A DNA stretch of 64,000 nt from Niveibacterium sp. SC-1 (lineage in GTDB: Bacteria; Pseudomonadota; Gammaproteobacteria; Burkholderiales; Rhodocyclaceae), in NCBI RefSeq assembly GCF_038235435.1, contig NZ_CP151275.1:4898001-4962000 (forward strand), written 5' to 3'. The notes under the pieces were generated by a model. It was not told where the DNA came from, did not search any database, and worked only from the letters and a program-made list of their open reading frames with translations. Shown here one piece after another: positions 63,335-64,000 of this stretch; the stretch's first letter is position 1; every line of letters starts with the position of its first letter. The position numbers and the translations under genes were made by a program.

Positions 63335-63384
63335 CTTCAGATCATAATCTCCGTCCCGCCTCCCTGCATAGACCCACAGGGGAC

Positions 63385-63413
63385 AAAGAAAAAGGACGCC
63401 CGCAGGCGCCCTT
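63385..63413 (-). terminator. Rho-independent terminator of the PHA synthase gene
   Basis: On the minus strand a 9-bp stem (63405-63413 with 63392-63400, one G-T pair) closes on a 4-base loop and is followed by TTTTTC. 34 bp after the stop. Confidence 0.75.
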
Positions 63414-63446
63414 TCGTCAGGCTGGCAATCGCTCGCGAAACGGGCC

Positions 63447-64000
63447 TCAGGCGGCCTTCTTCGTCTTGTCCAGGCGCGCCTTCACGAAGCTGCCGGGCGC
63501 ATCTTCCAGCGCCTTGAGCTTGCCCTTGGCCGGATCGCGCGCCGGCACGGTCTCGCTGTCCTGGGTGTCCAGCCAGGCCTTCCAGTCGGTCCACCAGGAG
63601 CCGGGATGCTGGGTCGCGCCAGCGTGCCAGTCATCCGGGTCCTCGGGCAGGGTCTTGGCGTCGTTGATCCAGAAGCCGTACTTGTTGGCGGCCGGCGGAT
63701 TGACGATGCCGGCGATATGGCCGGAGCCGCCCAGCACGAAGCGCTTGTTGGTGCTGCCAAAGACGCGCGCGCCCTTGTAGGTGGTCTTCCAGGGCGCGAT
63801 ATGGTCTTCCACCGTGGAGATGAAGTAGCTCGGGATCTTGATCGTCGAGAGATCGATGTCCGTGCCGTCGATCTGGATGCCGCAGGGCTTCACCAGGTCG
63901 TTGTCGATGTACATGCGGCGCAGGTAGAAGCTGTGCATCTTCGCCGGCATGCGGGTGGAATCCGAGTTCCAGTAGAGCAGGTCGAAGGGGAAGGGATCGC
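63447..64000 (-). CDS. phaC: Class I polyhydroxyalkanoate synthase, C-terminal part
   Basis: The last 184 codons of a PHA synthase cut by the window edge; the frame stays open past 64000 (DPFPFDLLYWNSDSTRM upstream of the first ATG), so the ATG at 63950 is internal. Visible are the catalytic Asp region STVEDHIAPWKTTYKGA and catalytic His in GGSGHIAGIVNPP, followed by KYGFWIN and the basic C-terminus. Polymerises (R)-3-hydroxyacyl-CoA into storage granules. Confidence 0.92.
   Translation of the reverse strand, partial: DPFPFDLLYWNSDSTRMPAKMHSFYLRRMYIDNDLVKPCGIQIDGTDIDLSTIKIPSYFISTVEDHIAPWKTTYKGARVFGSTNKRFVLGGSGHIAGIVNPPAANKYGFWINDAKTLPEDPDDWHAGATQHPGSWWTDWKAWLDTQDSETVPARDPAKGKLKALEDAPGSFVKARLDKTKKAA

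Noticed and set aside
1..64000. CRISPR arrays, rRNA or tRNA genes
   Set aside because: No regularly spaced repeats with unique spacers, no conserved rRNA segments and no cloverleaf were seen on either strand by eye; a dedicated scan was not possible.

Overview
The window is about 64 kb of GC-rich DNA from a chromosome of a Betaproteobacterium, most likely Rhodocyclales-like. The gene content supports this: a Liu-type leucine degradation cluster, a class I PHA synthase, ppsR/ppsA, gmk-spoT, and a yicC / kinase-phosphatase / rph / rdgB / hemW block. The species cannot be named from the sequence alone. No rRNA, tRNA or CRISPR array was seen.

Layout. 1-3.6 kb: end of a leucine/isovalerate catabolic operon (liuB, liuC) followed by a cupin and a DUF4126 membrane protein. 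3.7-7.0 kb: divergent ppsR and ppsA sharing a short intergenic palindrome. 7.3-8.5 kb: a membrane-anchored zinc-peptidase-like protein. 8.7-15.5 kb, all leftward: spoT, gmk, an ECF42-type sigma factor, two YciI/DGPF proteins and an RlmN-family methylase. 16.1-22.0 kb: an apparent composite element. Two IS110-family (IS1111-type) copies, apparently identical and 1405 bp each, lie in inverted orientation around 3.1 kb of lower-GC cargo. The cargo is two Gly/Ala-rich membrane-hairpin proteins, two overlapping DUF4230 proteins and a small membrane protein. 22.2-23.9 kb: an Fpg/Nei glycosylase and a LysR regulator.

24.2-47.2 kb is a large locus for use of beta-1,4-galactan (type I arabinogalactan, pectic galactan). 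It holds three GH53 endo-galactanases (one secreted, one lipoprotein, one with a C-terminal binding module), GH35 and GH42 beta-galactosidases, a MalEFGK-type ABC importer with two alternative binding proteins, a LamB-type porin, a chemoreceptor, an orphan Peripla_BP_6-type binding protein, two galactoside-type O-acetyltransferases and a LacI-family repressor. Five palindromes of the form GATTAAAC-GTTTAATC, centred on CG, lie at promoter positions across the locus and define a likely local regulon. The proposed flow is: secreted or anchored GH53 enzymes cut galactan, the porin and ABC importer take up galacto-oligosaccharides, GH35/GH42 release galactose, and the LacI protein switches the system.

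47.3-64 kb: a large hybrid sensor kinase, an outer-membrane-like protein, yicC, a eukaryotic-type Ser/Thr kinase with its PP2C phosphatase in an overlapping operon with rph, rdgB and hemW, a Tat-exported dienelactone-hydrolase-like protein, a POTRA/HEAT-like exported protein, a 7TM-DISM diguanylate cyclase, a small exported protein, an SDR oxidoreductase and the C-terminal part of a PHA synthase cut by the window end.

The most novel-looking parts are the IS-bounded cargo with its diverged outer flanking repeats, and the galactan regulon with its linked chemoreceptor and orphan binding protein.
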